From NCBI GenBank assembly GCA_013398615.1, contig VZSR01001755.1:2646617-2710616 (forward strand): a DNA stretch of 64,000 nucleotides, given 5' to 3'. This stretch comes from Brachypodius melanocephalos. Lineage: Eukaryota > Chordata > Aves > Passeriformes > Pycnonotidae. Position numbers and translations under genes: made by a program. The notes below the pieces were generated by a model. That model ran no database searches. It saw only the letters and a list, made by a program, of their open reading frames with translations, and was not told the DNA's origin. Shown piece after piece: positions 1 through 12,928 of the stretch; the first letter of the stretch is position 1, and each line of letters begins with the position of its first letter.

Positions 1-3000
1 AGCAGGGAATCATTCCTGTCACACCTGACCAGGAACCCACACCTCACTCAAGAATTCTGCACAAATCTAACAATGAATTGGCTCTGTTGTTAAAATTAAA
101 AAAAACCCCACCAGTAATCTCCCATTGCAGTCAGCACCACACTGGAAAACAGCCAGTGTTTTCCAAATATTATCATGAACCCAGGAATGGAATGATAAGT
201 AAAATTGGTAAATTAGGTCCAAAATTAGTAAATTGTAAGTCCAAAACTGGACCTACAGCTTTTTCCAAGATGCAAGGTATTGGGGAAAAAAGGGAGAGAA
301 TGAGGTCATGATTCAACTGGGCTTTAAAAAACATTTAATAAAGCTGAAATAATAAGCAATTGTGTATTACAAGATAAAGTCGATGTGTTACAGGTTGTTT
401 GGAGAGTGAAGAAAGGCTCAGGAAACGATTGAAAAAATAATTAAAACAATTGTTCTGCCACTAGCAAAACCTCAGCATTCACCTTATCCACCATCCCCAC
501 AACTTTGTGTGAGTCTTGACCTTATGAATACACTCCAGAAGATAAAACCTGGAAGTTCAGGGATTGAGAAGAGGCAGCGTGTGCCCAGGTGCTGCACGAC
601 GGGGAGGGGTGTTTGGGCACACACTTGAAAAAGGAAGAGGAGACAGAAACCTCAAAAAACCCTCAACTTGTGAATGTTTCTTCAACAGTTATTTTAGATT
701 GATGCCAGTTGGTTAAAAACATTTGGAAGAGTCTTCAATCAACAGAGCCTAAAAAACGCAGGCAAACTTCTCCACCAACTCCCCAGCTATAACTGATGTG
801 ACAGGATATGAGTAATGTGTGCTGAAAGATGGGCCACGTGATCGAGCTCTAATTTTAATCGTATCAGTCCTTGCTCTGCTGAAAGCCATCTTTTTAATTC
901 CATATATTGTCATCCTTTATCATTTAGCTCTTGTCTGATTCTCATTTCTTAACAGCATTGCTTCAATCATTTTCATTTTGAACCCTGTGGTTCTATTTGT
1001 GAATGCAAATAACGGTGCTTGATCTCCCTTCAGAGGTCACTGAAGATATCCAAAAGGGACCCTCTTGCTCATGGGTGCACATTTTTTTTTCCCCACGGTG
1101 ACAGTTATACCAACTTCTCGTGGCTCCTAACTCTGGAATCAAGTTTATAAATACAGCTGATGAGCAGAAATGTGACTTGTTGTTTTCTGGATTGTTTTTT
1201 CTGAGGTTTTTGTTGTTTTGGTTTGGTTTGGTTTTTTTAGGAGATGGGAGCAAAGCAACTCTGTGAATAACTGCAGCTCTTGCTTTGAAACATCTCCAGC
1301 AGGGAGAGTGCCATAAATTCTATTTAGTCTTATTTGAGTGAAATATCCCTGGGATGATTCTACCATCTTTTTCTTCATGTTTGGCTCTGTTGATTGAAGA
1401 CTCTTCCAAATGGCTCCCCTGAGGGATGATGCAATTCCTGTGACCATGTTCCTGGTCCACCATCATCCTGCTTTTTCCTTGCAGGAATCAGAAGGAGCAG
1501 TGCAAAAAGGGACACACTACAGAGGAAACTGGTTTTAAAAGGATTTGTTGAAAGGTACTATCAAGACGGATTAAATAATCTGCATTTTTTTGTGCTAATA
1601 TACAGTAAAAACATTTCTTTTTTTGTGAAATACATTTCTTCTTGATCTTTTGGTATTGTAGTTTGCTTTTATTGATCTTTTGGCACCACATTTCTGGTTT
1701 TGCTAGATTTTCTCTAACAAAGCCAAATGTACTACACTCATTTTCATTAATATTAGTTGGTGAATCACTATCACTGTGTCAGAAACATTCAAGAACCAAA
1801 TGTAATTTAATGTACACAGGCTCTACAAAACAAAAACAATAAAAACATTGCTCTGGAACAGAGAGATAATATCAGAGACACTAGTTCTAGGATTATAATG
1901 AAAAAGAATTAAGAGACTTGGGAAACATCCAACTGTTCTTGGTAAGAATTGGAGGTTCTTTAAATTATTCATAGCTGGAGCCTAAGATAAATAATTAATG
2001 TAACAGACTCCAAACAAGTTTTAAAAAATGGCCCATCTACAACTGCTAGGGATCCTGGCTGCATCCAGCAAGGACACCAACAGGTCTGCATTACAATTAG
2101 ACACCACTTAACGAGACCATTACACTTGGGAGGATTACACGTCCACATTTTATGGCTGACCTATTCGCCCCCATGGAAATACCCAGGGAATCACTGCAGG
2201 GAGTGTGAAAACAGCTCCTCTGAGTGCTCCCACAAACAAAGTTATCTGCAAGTGTGGCTTCAGTCTCCAAGGTAATGAAGTTCATGAAAGGTGTCAGATC
2301 AAAGTTTCCATGGCACCCAGCTCTCAGAAGGTCTTAGGGACAATGGTGGAACCATTCTTGGTGTTCATGAAATGTGGAGTTGGCAGAGAAGATGCAGAGC
2401 TGGAGAGACAGGACTCAGAAATGGGAACTCATGGAAGGCACAAGATGCTTGTATTTTAGGAGCAGAAGGAACTGCTTAGGGGAAACTCAATCTTTTTAAT
2501 CACGTATCTCTTAAAGTCTCTCTCATCTCAGAAAATGTCATATTCCTACCCTTCATCTTCTATCTCTTTGCCAGTGCTGAACAGTGTGATACCATCTGGA
2601 CCAGTGCCAGAACAGATACTGTGAATCACAGATATTCCTACATATGCAGCACAAAAATATGCCCAGGGAGTGACATCCAACTGGGCTGTCTAGGCTTGTG
2701 TTGGGTGAGGAATTAATCCAGCATCACACACCCTGATGCTGAAGGAGGGACTGAAATATTCCCTAGGGCCCATTAGCAGTACCTTGGTTCCAAACTATGT
2801 GCAAGAAGTTGCTCAGAAAATAAGTATCCATCTATAGGACACTGTCTGAAGAGTTTTGAAAAGGGCCCCATTACAAAAGCATTACATTGCAATAAAACTG
2901 TTCTATAGAATAATTACTCCTAATTAAGGAAGTCCCCAAGTAGCTGAGTTTTCTGTGGATTTCACACCTTATACAGGTGGAGTGATTGTGCCAGGTAAAA

Positions 3001-6000
3001 ACTGTAAACATCAGATTTGATTTCAAAGCACAGAAATCTCAGAGTACAACTAACATCAACGTCATTCAAGTCTACAAGCAGGATCTGCATGGCTCTGGCC
3101 AGGTTTTGTGCCACCTTGGTGTCCCATCTCTCCAGAGGGAAACTCTTCACAGCTTCCTTCCATCAGAACAATTGCATCCCTCAAAATAAAGTGTTTAACC
3201 CATTTTTGGCATCTTTTTGACTACAACTTTATCCTGTAACCAAATATCGTGTGTGTTCAGTACAGTCAATACACAAAAATGTAAATTACTTCTCCACAAG
3301 AAAAGCAGCACTGAAAGAGAATTAGATGTTCCTGGAACCTGCATAAACCTTTAACAGAATGAGTCAAAATAGCTATTTAAATATAGAAAAGAAGTCAATA
3401 AAAAGCTAAATGCTGAAAATTATTGTGAGAGAAAAAAAAAACCCATCATCATCTTCTCCCACTCCAGTTTACTCATGTGTGCTGCTCAAAGGGAGCTTTT
3501 TTATGAGATATTTTCAGTGTTCCAAGGTTGCTTCCTTGGAGCATTGTTAGCCTGTCCACTGCTCGGGCCGTGCTTGCTGAATGTTCATTTCCTCTGCCAA
3601 GAAAATCCCACAGAACGTTACAAACAGCGGCGGTGGCCAAGCCCCACATCTGCACACACTCAGACTTTGTCTCCTGCTTTCAGTCATTCCTGGCAAACCT
3701 GGAACAGCTCCCAGCTTTGTGCTCTCCACTGCACCTGGCTGAGGAGAGCCCCTGCCCCGAGTGCTGCTGATGCAACCTGGAACACACCTGGCCCTGCCCA
3801 AAGCAGACACCAGCAGAGCCCAGCTCCAGGGCTGTGTGCCCGAATATCCAACAGTCAGGGGATGGTCTGGGTTGGAGGGGACCTTAAAGACCATGCAGTG
3901 CCAGCCCTGCCATGGCCAGGGACGCCTTCCACTGTCCCAGGCTGCTCCAAGCCTCAGTGTCCAACCTGGCTTTGGGCACTGCCAGGGATCCAGGGGCAGC
4001 CACAGCCGCTCTGGGCACCCTGTGCCTCCCCATCCTCACAGGGAAGATTCCTTCCTAATATGGCACAAAAATGATCCTAAAAGATCTGTCAGCTCAACCA
4101 AGTACGGAGAGAAAATGCTGAAAACACATCAGTATCTGCCAGGAGCAAAGCAGGAAAAAAGATGCACAATCCTAACAATGTCCCAGGAATCTCCAACAGA
4201 AACCAATCCTGATGAACCCTGAGATGTTAAGGGAGTGCTCAGGAACTGACACTACAATAAACAACGGCCCAGCACTAAAGCTGAGAGTTTGAAGCAACAG
4301 AAAATTAAAGACCTCAATAAATCCTGTGTCCCTAAATATCAAAAAGCTGTCTACAAACACCAACAAATATTTAAATGTTCAGTGCACCTGTAATGAAGAC
4401 TCTTCCTTCCCCTGTCTCTGCTCCTCGCTCTTCTCCTTCTCATCCCCGTGGCAGCAGGAGGGCAATGCCAGGGGAATCCTGGATCTTCTTCATCTTCTTC
4501 ACTCATTTGCAGTTCTGGTTTTCTTGTCACTGAGGTAGGAATCATTCCTTTTCTATTTCCTCATGTTCACTTTAACAATGACACAAAGCAATCCACACAG
4601 AAATTCATGTTAATCCCAGAGCAGATCACAGAGGAATGAGATCCCTCACTTGAGAATGGACTGACCTTCCGAAAATCTGGCCAGTCAGATGTTCCATGCC
4701 TAAACTGAAATTCAGCTTCCCATTGGATTTTTAAGCAATCTCCACAGAATTGGCACCAAAAAAAGTAAATTTAGACAACAAATTTTTCTCCCATTTTGCC
4801 CTAAATTTCCAGGTAACAAGATCTGGTAGAAAATATTTTCATAAACAAGTTTCAAGGCCCCTGCTGCAATTCAGATGCCTTTCCCCCTCTCGGATAAAAT
4901 CATCTTCATCAAGGAAGGATCTAGATTTGAACTAAATTAGCTGGAACTGATACTTTTGAGCTTTAAATGGAGTTTGCCCTCTAAGTTGCTTTGGGTTTTG
5001 GATTTTGTGGCCAATTTCCACAGTTCTACAATTGCAAGACAGAAATGAAACAGAATGGGGAATGGAGATTTGAAGGTAATGCCAGGTATTCTCACACGTC
5101 TGTGAAAGACCTTTTAACAGAGATACTTTTTTCTTTTCCCCTCCTATCTTTTACTCAACATGTGCTCTTCAGATTAGGGTAAAAATAGGGAAGGAGGTTA
5201 AAGAAACAAAAATACAATAGCAGTTAATATAGCTTATAATTAGCAAATTTTTTGAAAAACAGAAAGAAAAATTCCAACAAATTAAAGAAAACCAGTATTT
5301 CTGACAGAAATGACAATTCAAGACTATTGCAGATATTGCCTTATGAAGGATTATTTGTAACTTTAATTTGAGGATGTAAAGAAGTTAACTTTTCTTTTGC
5401 TATACTACACATGTAAAAAAAGATCAAAGAAAGAAAAGAATTGAGATTCAAATTCCATTTTTAAGCAAAAATGACAATGTCTTCCTGAGTTAAAATTAAT
5501 CCTTTAATGATGAATTTCAAAGGTTTAAATACTTTCTGTGACCTTGGCTTTAAATAATTATGCCAAGCAGAGCTTTCCTTACATTCAGAAAAGATTCTGA
5601 ATTGTTGATCACAGCCATTTTAATGGCTTCAGGCTGGCTGATTTCCAACATAATCCTCCGAATGCTCTTTAAAATTACAGACCAAGAACCTGACGCAGGT
5701 AAATGAAATGTCACTTGCACAAAGGCTGCTCCAACACTCCATGCAGATTGGTAATTTGTGCCACTGCACATCCCCTTGCAAGAAAATGTGTGATTTAGTG
5801 CCTAATGCAACCTATAAAAGAGACTTCAACAACTAGCTGCTTACACATACACAGAGTCTACCATCAATATTAAGTAGGGTTTTTTTTAGTTTGGCTTTTG
5901 AAATAAAACTTACATGTTTTAGTTCCCTACTGGGGGAGAAGACTTGAATTCAAGACAGGGGTCCAAGGGTTGCTCACCAAGCAGGAATGTGGGCAGTGAC

Positions 6001-6534
6001 CCCACGGAACAGAACGGGAGGGAAGCCCTGATCAATCTCAAACATTAATTTCTATTTTCAAATCTTACCCAGAGTCCTTTCTCACTTGATGTACACCACA
6101 GGCAAAATTAGACCAGCCACTGTGAGCAAGTAGACTCAATTTCCTTGTACCCTGAGCCTGAGTTTTTCCCTCCTGAAGAGCTCACCCTCTTTTTAAGGGG
6201 CAAAAAGCTTGGCTAGGCAGAACCACTCTTTCCAATGTCTCTATTCCAGCAGAGGAAGATCAGCCTGCTCCTGGCTGGCTTTACCTATGAAATCATTTGT
6301 GTTTTTAAAGTGCTATTGGCTCCTGAGCACCTCATTCCCTCCCTGCTGGAGCTGCTGCCCAGCCCCAGCATGTCCATCACAGAACCCCAGAAAGCCCCAC
6401 ACTCATCTTGGGACTCTGTTTTTTCAACTCCAGTGACTCCTGAACATTCTTCCTTAGGGGAACTTTGCTCAGCTGACCCTTGGGGTGATCACTGCCCTTG
6501 TGGCCCATGGAGCAGCTCTTTGAGAATCCCTTAC
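1..6534 (-). other. CEP112: CEP112 intron downstream of the 231-nt exon (partial)
   Basis: No convincing coding exon is visible on either strand. The stretch is A+T-rich intron with short A and T runs. It holds one old CR1 remnant near 3.85-4.06 kb, inside a more G+C-rich patch (about 3.55-4.06 kb) whose open frames run on both strands and look like composition artefacts. A Ser/Glu/Asp-rich minus-strand frame at 4351-4545 has no coiled-coil character and no match I recognise. Confidence 0.7.
3853..4064 (-). mobile_element. CR1 LINE 3'-end fragment, antisense
   Basis: The plus strand carries the reverse complement of the CR1 3' region. Recognisable blocks are GGTTGGAGGGGACCTTAAAG, then CTGCCATGGCCAGGGAC, GCTGCTCCAAGCC, GTCCAACCTGGC and TTCCTTCCTAATAT. 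The element is therefore on the minus strand. It is 5'-truncated and diverged, with insertions in the middle, as is usual for old avian CR1 copies. No open reading frame survives. Ends are approximate. Confidence 0.75.
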
Positions 6535-6765
6535 CTTGATCAAGGCTGCCTTGGTCTCTGCCGCGTGCTTCTTCTTCAGCTCTGAGATCACGGTTTCCAT
6601 TTCCATTCTCAGGCTCTTCAGTGCCACCTCCTTGTCTCGAGCTGCCTTCAGCTTCTCCTGGTCCCGCTGGAGGCACACTTCCAGCAGCTGGTGGTCCCGC
6701 AGAGCGTTTGCCTGTACCAGCTCTTTCTTCAGCTCACGGATTTGGTGTTCCAAGCAACGGATCCC
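6535..6765 (-). CDS. CEP112: CEP112 internal coding exon (231 nt, last readable)
   Basis: Fifth readable exon of CEP112, exactly 77 codons, phase 0 to phase 0. It begins GIRCLEHQIRELKKEL, then ALRDHQLLEVCLQRDQEK, and ends ELKKKHAAETKAALIK. The whole exon is predicted coiled coil without proline. The RDHQLLE-like and KK-HAAET segments agree with the C-terminal half of CEP112 as I remember it, and are the strongest evidence for the gene call. The acceptor is CCTTCTCTCAG and the donor is AAG|GTAAGG, both strong. The following exon, expected to continue the coil towards the C-terminus, was not found at 1-6534 and probably lies beyond the window. In humans CEP112 loss is linked to sperm head-tail defects, so a role in the centriole/sperm neck is likely (established knowledge, not visible here). 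Confidence 0.9.
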
Positions 6766-9700
6766 CTGAGAGAAGGAGCCAAATCCCAAGGGTGAAAAAC
6801 CCAACACTACAGCACAAAACCCACTCGGCTTCCTCCAGCAGGCTGTCAGCTGGGCTAGGAGCAGATTCCGAGGATGCTTTGTCCTTTTTCCTGGCCTCTC
6901 TTCTTGCTCTTCCCTTTCTCTTCCTGCACACAGATAGATACACCTCCCCCTGCCCAAAGCGTTGGTAAGATGGACCTTTTTGGAGGAGAAATCGAGCTTG
7001 TGGCATGTGATCACTACATATCCTCCCCCATGCCTGCTTTTTTTATCCTTAAGAAGTGACCCGCTGCCTTCTAATGAGCTATCAGAGTATAATCAATCAT
7101 TTATCAATCATGGCCAGCCCCAATGGGGGAACACAAAGGGGGAGGGATGGAAGGAACAGGAATAAAGCTGTGCCACTCCTAATTCCACAGAATTCGCTCT
7201 GCTGCTTTACCACAGGAGTAGATACACAGCTGTTACTTCAGATTACACTTGCATGTAACTCTCCCTAGTTACTTTTCTAACTGCCTTTCCTCTGTGGGTT
7301 CTTCACTGGAGCATCACATCTGGGACATGAAGCACTATCCTTCCAGCTAAGTGTGATGGATGACACTGAAAGCACATCTCTGTTTTCATTCATAAATGTA
7401 ATTCTGAAATTGAGCACTTTCACTACAAAACTCACACAGGATTTCCCCCTTTGTCCTCCCTGTTTCACAAGAAAATTTGCCTGGAATTCTTTCACAGAGG
7501 ATGTGACAATACTGAGAGCAGAAATTGATGTTCTACCAAGTAAGTGCAGGTGACTCAGCTCAATCTTATTAAAGGTTTCACAAGAAAATCTGAGGAAAAG
7601 CAGTGTATATTTAAAGTTCCCATTGTCCTGGAATGCCAGGTTCTCTCCAACTACTATTTTTCTTCTTCAGACATTTTTAATATGCTGCCTGGACTCAGCT
7701 ACATCATTTATTTGCAGCCTCTGAGAACCACATTACTACAAAACTTTGAAAAGTTAACATTTGTTGCTGACCAAGGCTGGGACATGAATGACTATCAGAT
7801 CTATTGCCTTGTACATTAATCTCCCAAGACAAATTCCTATAAATACTTTGATCTGAAAGAGGGGGGGAAAAAAATCAAGGCTTGAAAGTTTGCCTATTTT
7901 TCAAGCCATTTGAACTATACAGTGTAATAAAAGACATTGTCTCCCTTCAAACCTTCAGTTTGTCCTTCAGCTATCCCAGCTGTAACATGTATTAAATAAT
8001 ATCAACCATCTCAGAAACTTCTTTTGCTTCCATGCTTTCTTAATTACTCCTTGGCATTAGTCCCTACTATGTCAAAGGTAAGAGTGTGTGTATGGTGGAG
8101 AAGGAATGAGCACGTCATTTGTATACACAGCTCTACCACAGGCAGCATATTTCAGCCCTATCAGCATTATCTCAAACATATGTTTCACATACTGTAATCT
8201 GTGCTAGATCCTTTCCTTCCTTTCCTGAGCTTTTCCTCTACACGTTTAATTTCTTATTCAATCTGTATACGGACTAAAAACCTAAAGTGCATTTCAGTGT
8301 ATCATTAAAATCCGCAATGTACTTTTATAATTCTTTCGGAAAATGATTTCATCTCCAGATCACAAGAACATGACAGCCTGCCTGGCTTTTCCTCAACCAA
8401 AGCAGCACTATCTCACTGAAGACAAGAGCTGCAATTGCTGATGGGTGATATGGTCTGAGTTCCAAACTGACACACGGAGAATCTGGTGTTCTTAACAGCT
8501 GCCCCAGTGCAAGTCCTGCCTGAAATAGCCACAACTATCTTTTAATCTGTGAGAGTTCTTTTTGAAAGCTCATTCTCCTTCTTTCCTTCTTTTTTTTTCT
8601 CCTTTCTATTTTAAAATAAAAAATTTCCTTTAATTACAGCCCCAACACACACACAGAAGTGAAACTAAGAAATTACATCGCTCAGAAGTTCCCTAAAAAG
8701 TTTGTTAAAATATTTAGGATAAGAAATCAGGGCTGATTTTTTACAATACAAGGAAAATTCATTCACAAATGACACTACAAGCCAAAATAAAGACTGGGGG
8801 AATTCCTGTTACACCTTTTAAGCTTTACTTCCTTCTTTATTCAATGGCTCTTATACAAAGTCATTAGAAAATGAAACACAATCCAGTGTTTTCTCTAAGG
8901 AGAAAGGAACAGCTCCCAGCCTTCAGAGCCAAAACTTGGGCCAGCTCAGAGTGAGCTGAATGTTATAGGTAAAGCAACAGTAATTAATATGCAAAGGAGC
9001 ATTAATGTTGGACCTAATAGATTGCAAAAGCAGATTTGGTTCTATTAGGGAAGAAGAAAGGATCTGAAGACGGGGTGATGGCAGTGAAACTAATATGATT
9101 AAAGGAGTCCCTTTGGAGCAACTTCACTGCGAGTACGATGATGTTAAGAGACATCTCATCTCTCCAAAGTGACTGGAAAAAGCTTCTGTTGGGGATCACA
9201 GACACAGTTCTTGTCAATTTACTTTCAAATAAGTCCAGTTCTCACAGCCAGATTAGTTTTTCCCATAAACAAAGTCAGTGGCAGAAGCAACTTACGCCCA
9301 ACTCAGTGCCTGAGACAACTTTGTGTGACACAGATATCTCCTCTGTGCTGCAGGAAATGAATGCCAAACTTTCCAGCACTAAGACTCTGTGCAATTCCAC
9401 ATGCCAGGTTTAATCAACTATTACTAGACTTAAATGGAGGCAAATTAGGAGGGAAAAAAAGAAAGCCCTAAAATGACTTAATTCTTAGTTGCGAAAAATC
9501 CATGAAATATAAAACTTAAGAGCAACTTTCTTTTCTTAACGATTCTGCGGGAAAATAAAAGCTGCAGTTACAAAACCTCACTTCTCAGGCTCCAGGTGCA
9601 AAGGCAGGATGGTTTCTTTGTAACACTGAGTCCTCTTTCTCAGTCTTGGTTTCTCAAATCCTCCTCTGGATGCCCAAATCTCTGTTTGGGAACCAAATGG

Positions 9701-12700
9701 TTTGCATGGTTTAAAACAACTGCTTGAGTACAACAGCTGCTGTGAGAAAAACACACCTTAGACACCCCATCTAAGCAAATGATTATTTGCTAAATGAGGA
9801 TTAAACATAAGAAATAAAGGCTGACAGTATGTAACAGAGCCAAAACATTACTGCCACTTGCTGCCTTTTCTGGATCAAAGTGTTGTCGTCTCTATTTCGG
9901 TGGTGTGGGTACGAGCACATGAAATAAGAGAGATCTGTATCTATTTTAGAAAGGATGCAGAAGTTTGTAGCAATTCCCAGGATGGCCATGCCACAGGAAC
10001 ATGTCCCAAACAAGGAAGCATTTACAAAAATGACCATTAATCCACATAAAGGACAACAAATAGAAAGACAGCACCAGCTTACACAGTTTCCCAAATGGAA
10101 CAAAAATACATAAACTGTGTGACAGAGATTTCACAAAGGTTTATATGATATATTTCTATGACCCTCAGATGAAGAAACTGCTGGCTAAGGTGGTGATTTC
10201 TATTTCTGTTTCAAAGAAATAACTTTGAATTCTAACTAAGAATATCTGTGCTGAAATAGTGTCATAAAAAGGGTGGGTCATAAGCCCACAGCAATTTGCC
10301 TGCAGGGAAAAAATAGACTTGAAAGAAAAAGAAGAAGGTTGGTCACTCACTTTGGCCTATTTAAAATGCCAATAAATGTACTGCATGTTATTTGGAAGGA
10401 AAACATGTGCTCTTAATTTTAAAAAAAGTAAATTGCATAAGAAAATACAAAGTTGGCAAAAAGTTTAAATTAAAATCTGTTGCTGATGTCTCAAACTCTG
10501 CTCCACTTACAGGAAACAGGGATGAGAAACGGACCGAATGACTACGGCCTCATTAAAAACAATAAGAACACAAATTCCCTTTCTTTTCCAGGAGCTCCTA
10601 CTTCACCCCCATGAAGCATTTCCTTGGATCAGTTTCTGAGGAAGAGGCTGGAGCATGATGGCATCTTCAGCCTCACGGGGATGAGCACACGGAGCTCAGT
10701 GTCTGCCTCCTCCCAGTGCACCCCACACCAAACCACATCCACCCAGCACATGCTCAGCTCCCCTGGCCAGGGTGTTTGAAAGTCACAAAAACAAGGCAGT
10801 GCAGAGTGAAGATGAAATGCACTCCTAATTTATTCCCCGAGGCGCAGATCTAGAGCTGCTGAGGTGTTGCTTCAGCAGATTTACAGTAAGTGACCAAGAT
10901 CTGCCAGCAGATGAAGCTGCAGTGACCTCACTGCTCTCCTTGCTGGAACAGAGCATCACTGTTAAACACCCCTGAGCTTCTCAAGGGGCTCCTGACAACC
11001 CTTCAAACTGAGTTTCACGAGTTTGCTGCACTGGGTGGACTTGGCTCCAGTCAGAGATGGCTGCACAGGGTTCACTTTGCTGTGTTTAATTTTGCTGGTG
11101 TGTAACATTTTCAAAAACCTACAACAAACCCCCTGAACCTCTGAGCAGTAGCACGGACTAGGCTGGATGATCCCAAAGATCCTCTCTAGGATAATAACCT
11201 CAAACATCAGCCTCTAATTCACAGCCCTATCTGACCACAGATAAGCAGCTTTTGCCCCAGCCTGCCAAGACCTTCTCAGCATTTCCTCCTTAGCAGAACA
11301 CTGAAATGAGCAGTGTGTGCTGGGAAACATCATTGGGCTCTCCTGAAAGGGACATTTGTCCCTCTGTGCCTCGCCACGCTGCCGTAGGGTGACAGCGATG
11401 GATGAGGCATCCGCAACGTTTGTTATTGGACACTGGATTCTTTTGGAAAGGAGATCAGTCCAGTCAAGGGAAAGGCAGTCTGCAATAAAAACAAATCTCA
11501 CTTTGATGATGAAGAAGTGAAAGAAAAGTAAGGGATGAAGGAGGAACACCGAGTGATTCAGGGGTGACAATGACTCCCTTTTTACCCCTGAGCAGGGCAG
11601 AAGAGGGGTGTCCCAGAAGAGGGGGATGAAGTGTCCTGCCCCAGCCACACAGTGACTGGAGGCACATTTACTGTAAAACACCTTAGAGGGGATTATCTGC
11701 TGGAAGTGGGAATCTGAACGACTTCAGCTTTCTTGTCAGTAAACAAAGCTTTATCAAATGCTGGGAAACAGATCATATGAGTTTCTCTACCATCACAAAA
11801 ACAACCAATGCCTTTAACATAAAAGAAGTCTGAAAAATAAACAAATATTTGCGGCTCTAAGCTTAGAAAAAAGTGTAGCTGTAAGAACTTCAAATGAGTG
11901 TAATGTTGATTTGCGTTTAGAACAAAATTAGTTTATATTAATGAGTTTTTCTACTGCAGCTTCTGCAAGGGACAACAACCCTTCTCTTGACTGATCTTAT
12001 TCTGGTTTTCTGGAATTATTCTCATGATTTTTACCCTCTGGACCCTGCCAACCAAGGGCCAGGCACAGCCCTAATGGCTCTCTGATCCTCCTGTCCACAA
12101 ATCATCCTACTGAGTGTGACTCACTGGTCCCACTATACCTGCTTTTCTCCATGCCAAAGGAATTCCAAGTGGCCGGTCCAGCCAGCTGGCAGCTATTTGT
12201 GTCTCCTTTGTATCGAACTCAATCATGTCCATTTAAACAACTATATTAAAAATATTTTCTATACCACGGCAATTTCAATTAAAATATGTAAAGAATTTAT
12301 TATCCTCTTTCTCTTGTGACTCCTAAAATCAGCAATTTGTCAATATTATGAATACCTTAAAAGATGAGATTTCACTTGCAAAGAAAACCAGTGGCACATT
12401 ATCACATGGGTAATGATGTGGCAGAACACAAATTAGCAGGGATAAGTAATAAACAGCTATTTAGCTTTCACAGCACAATCTATTACATTGTCAAGTTTAA
12501 ATGCCTTTTCGGTAAGAACACACAGCCCCATAAATGTGGCATTTAAGGGAGCAGATAAATGAAATGGTGTGAAATGAAGTGAAAATGAACAACAGTTCAG
12601 TGACCAGCAGGTTAGGCTCAGTTCCTAAGAACACTGCTCATTCCAAGAGCATGGGGCTGTGCAAGCCCTTCCAGGGGAAAACATGGAAATTACACCCCCA

Positions 12701-12895
12701 CCATTATAAATAGTCCTGGACAGTGGTCTGAGACTTCCTGGAAACACTAAAATATCAGCCTCAGAGATGCATTTTATTGCATGCTTATATAGTATTTTGT
12801 GCACACTGAAGTGTTCTAGTTCTCGAAGGAAAAAATTCTCTCCAGAACGCTGGTTCTACTGGAGAGCTTCTTTAAAAGGAGCCATCCTCATCCTA

Positions 12896-12928
12896 TTTAT
12901 ATATATTTATCTATATATATCCTATATG
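12896..12928. repeat. AT-rich (TA)n-like low-complexity tract
   Basis: Imperfect run of TATA and ATTTAT units interrupted by single C bases. Too degenerate to be a strongly variable microsatellite. Confidence 0.7.

Noticed and set aside
3475..4222. Overlapping open frames of 100-200 codons on both strands
   Set aside because: They lie in a GC-rich patch that includes an antisense CR1 fragment; simultaneous openness on both strands indicates composition, not coding.
4351..4545. Minus-strand frame with SEEDEEDPG acidic motif
   Set aside because: Driven by a CTTCTTCAT repeat; it does not resemble the next CEP112 exon, which should continue the coiled coil.
11130..11210. GGACTAGGCTGGATGATCCC AAAGATCC, similar to a CR1 terminus
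   Set aside because: Only one short block resembles CR1 and the flanks do not continue the similarity.
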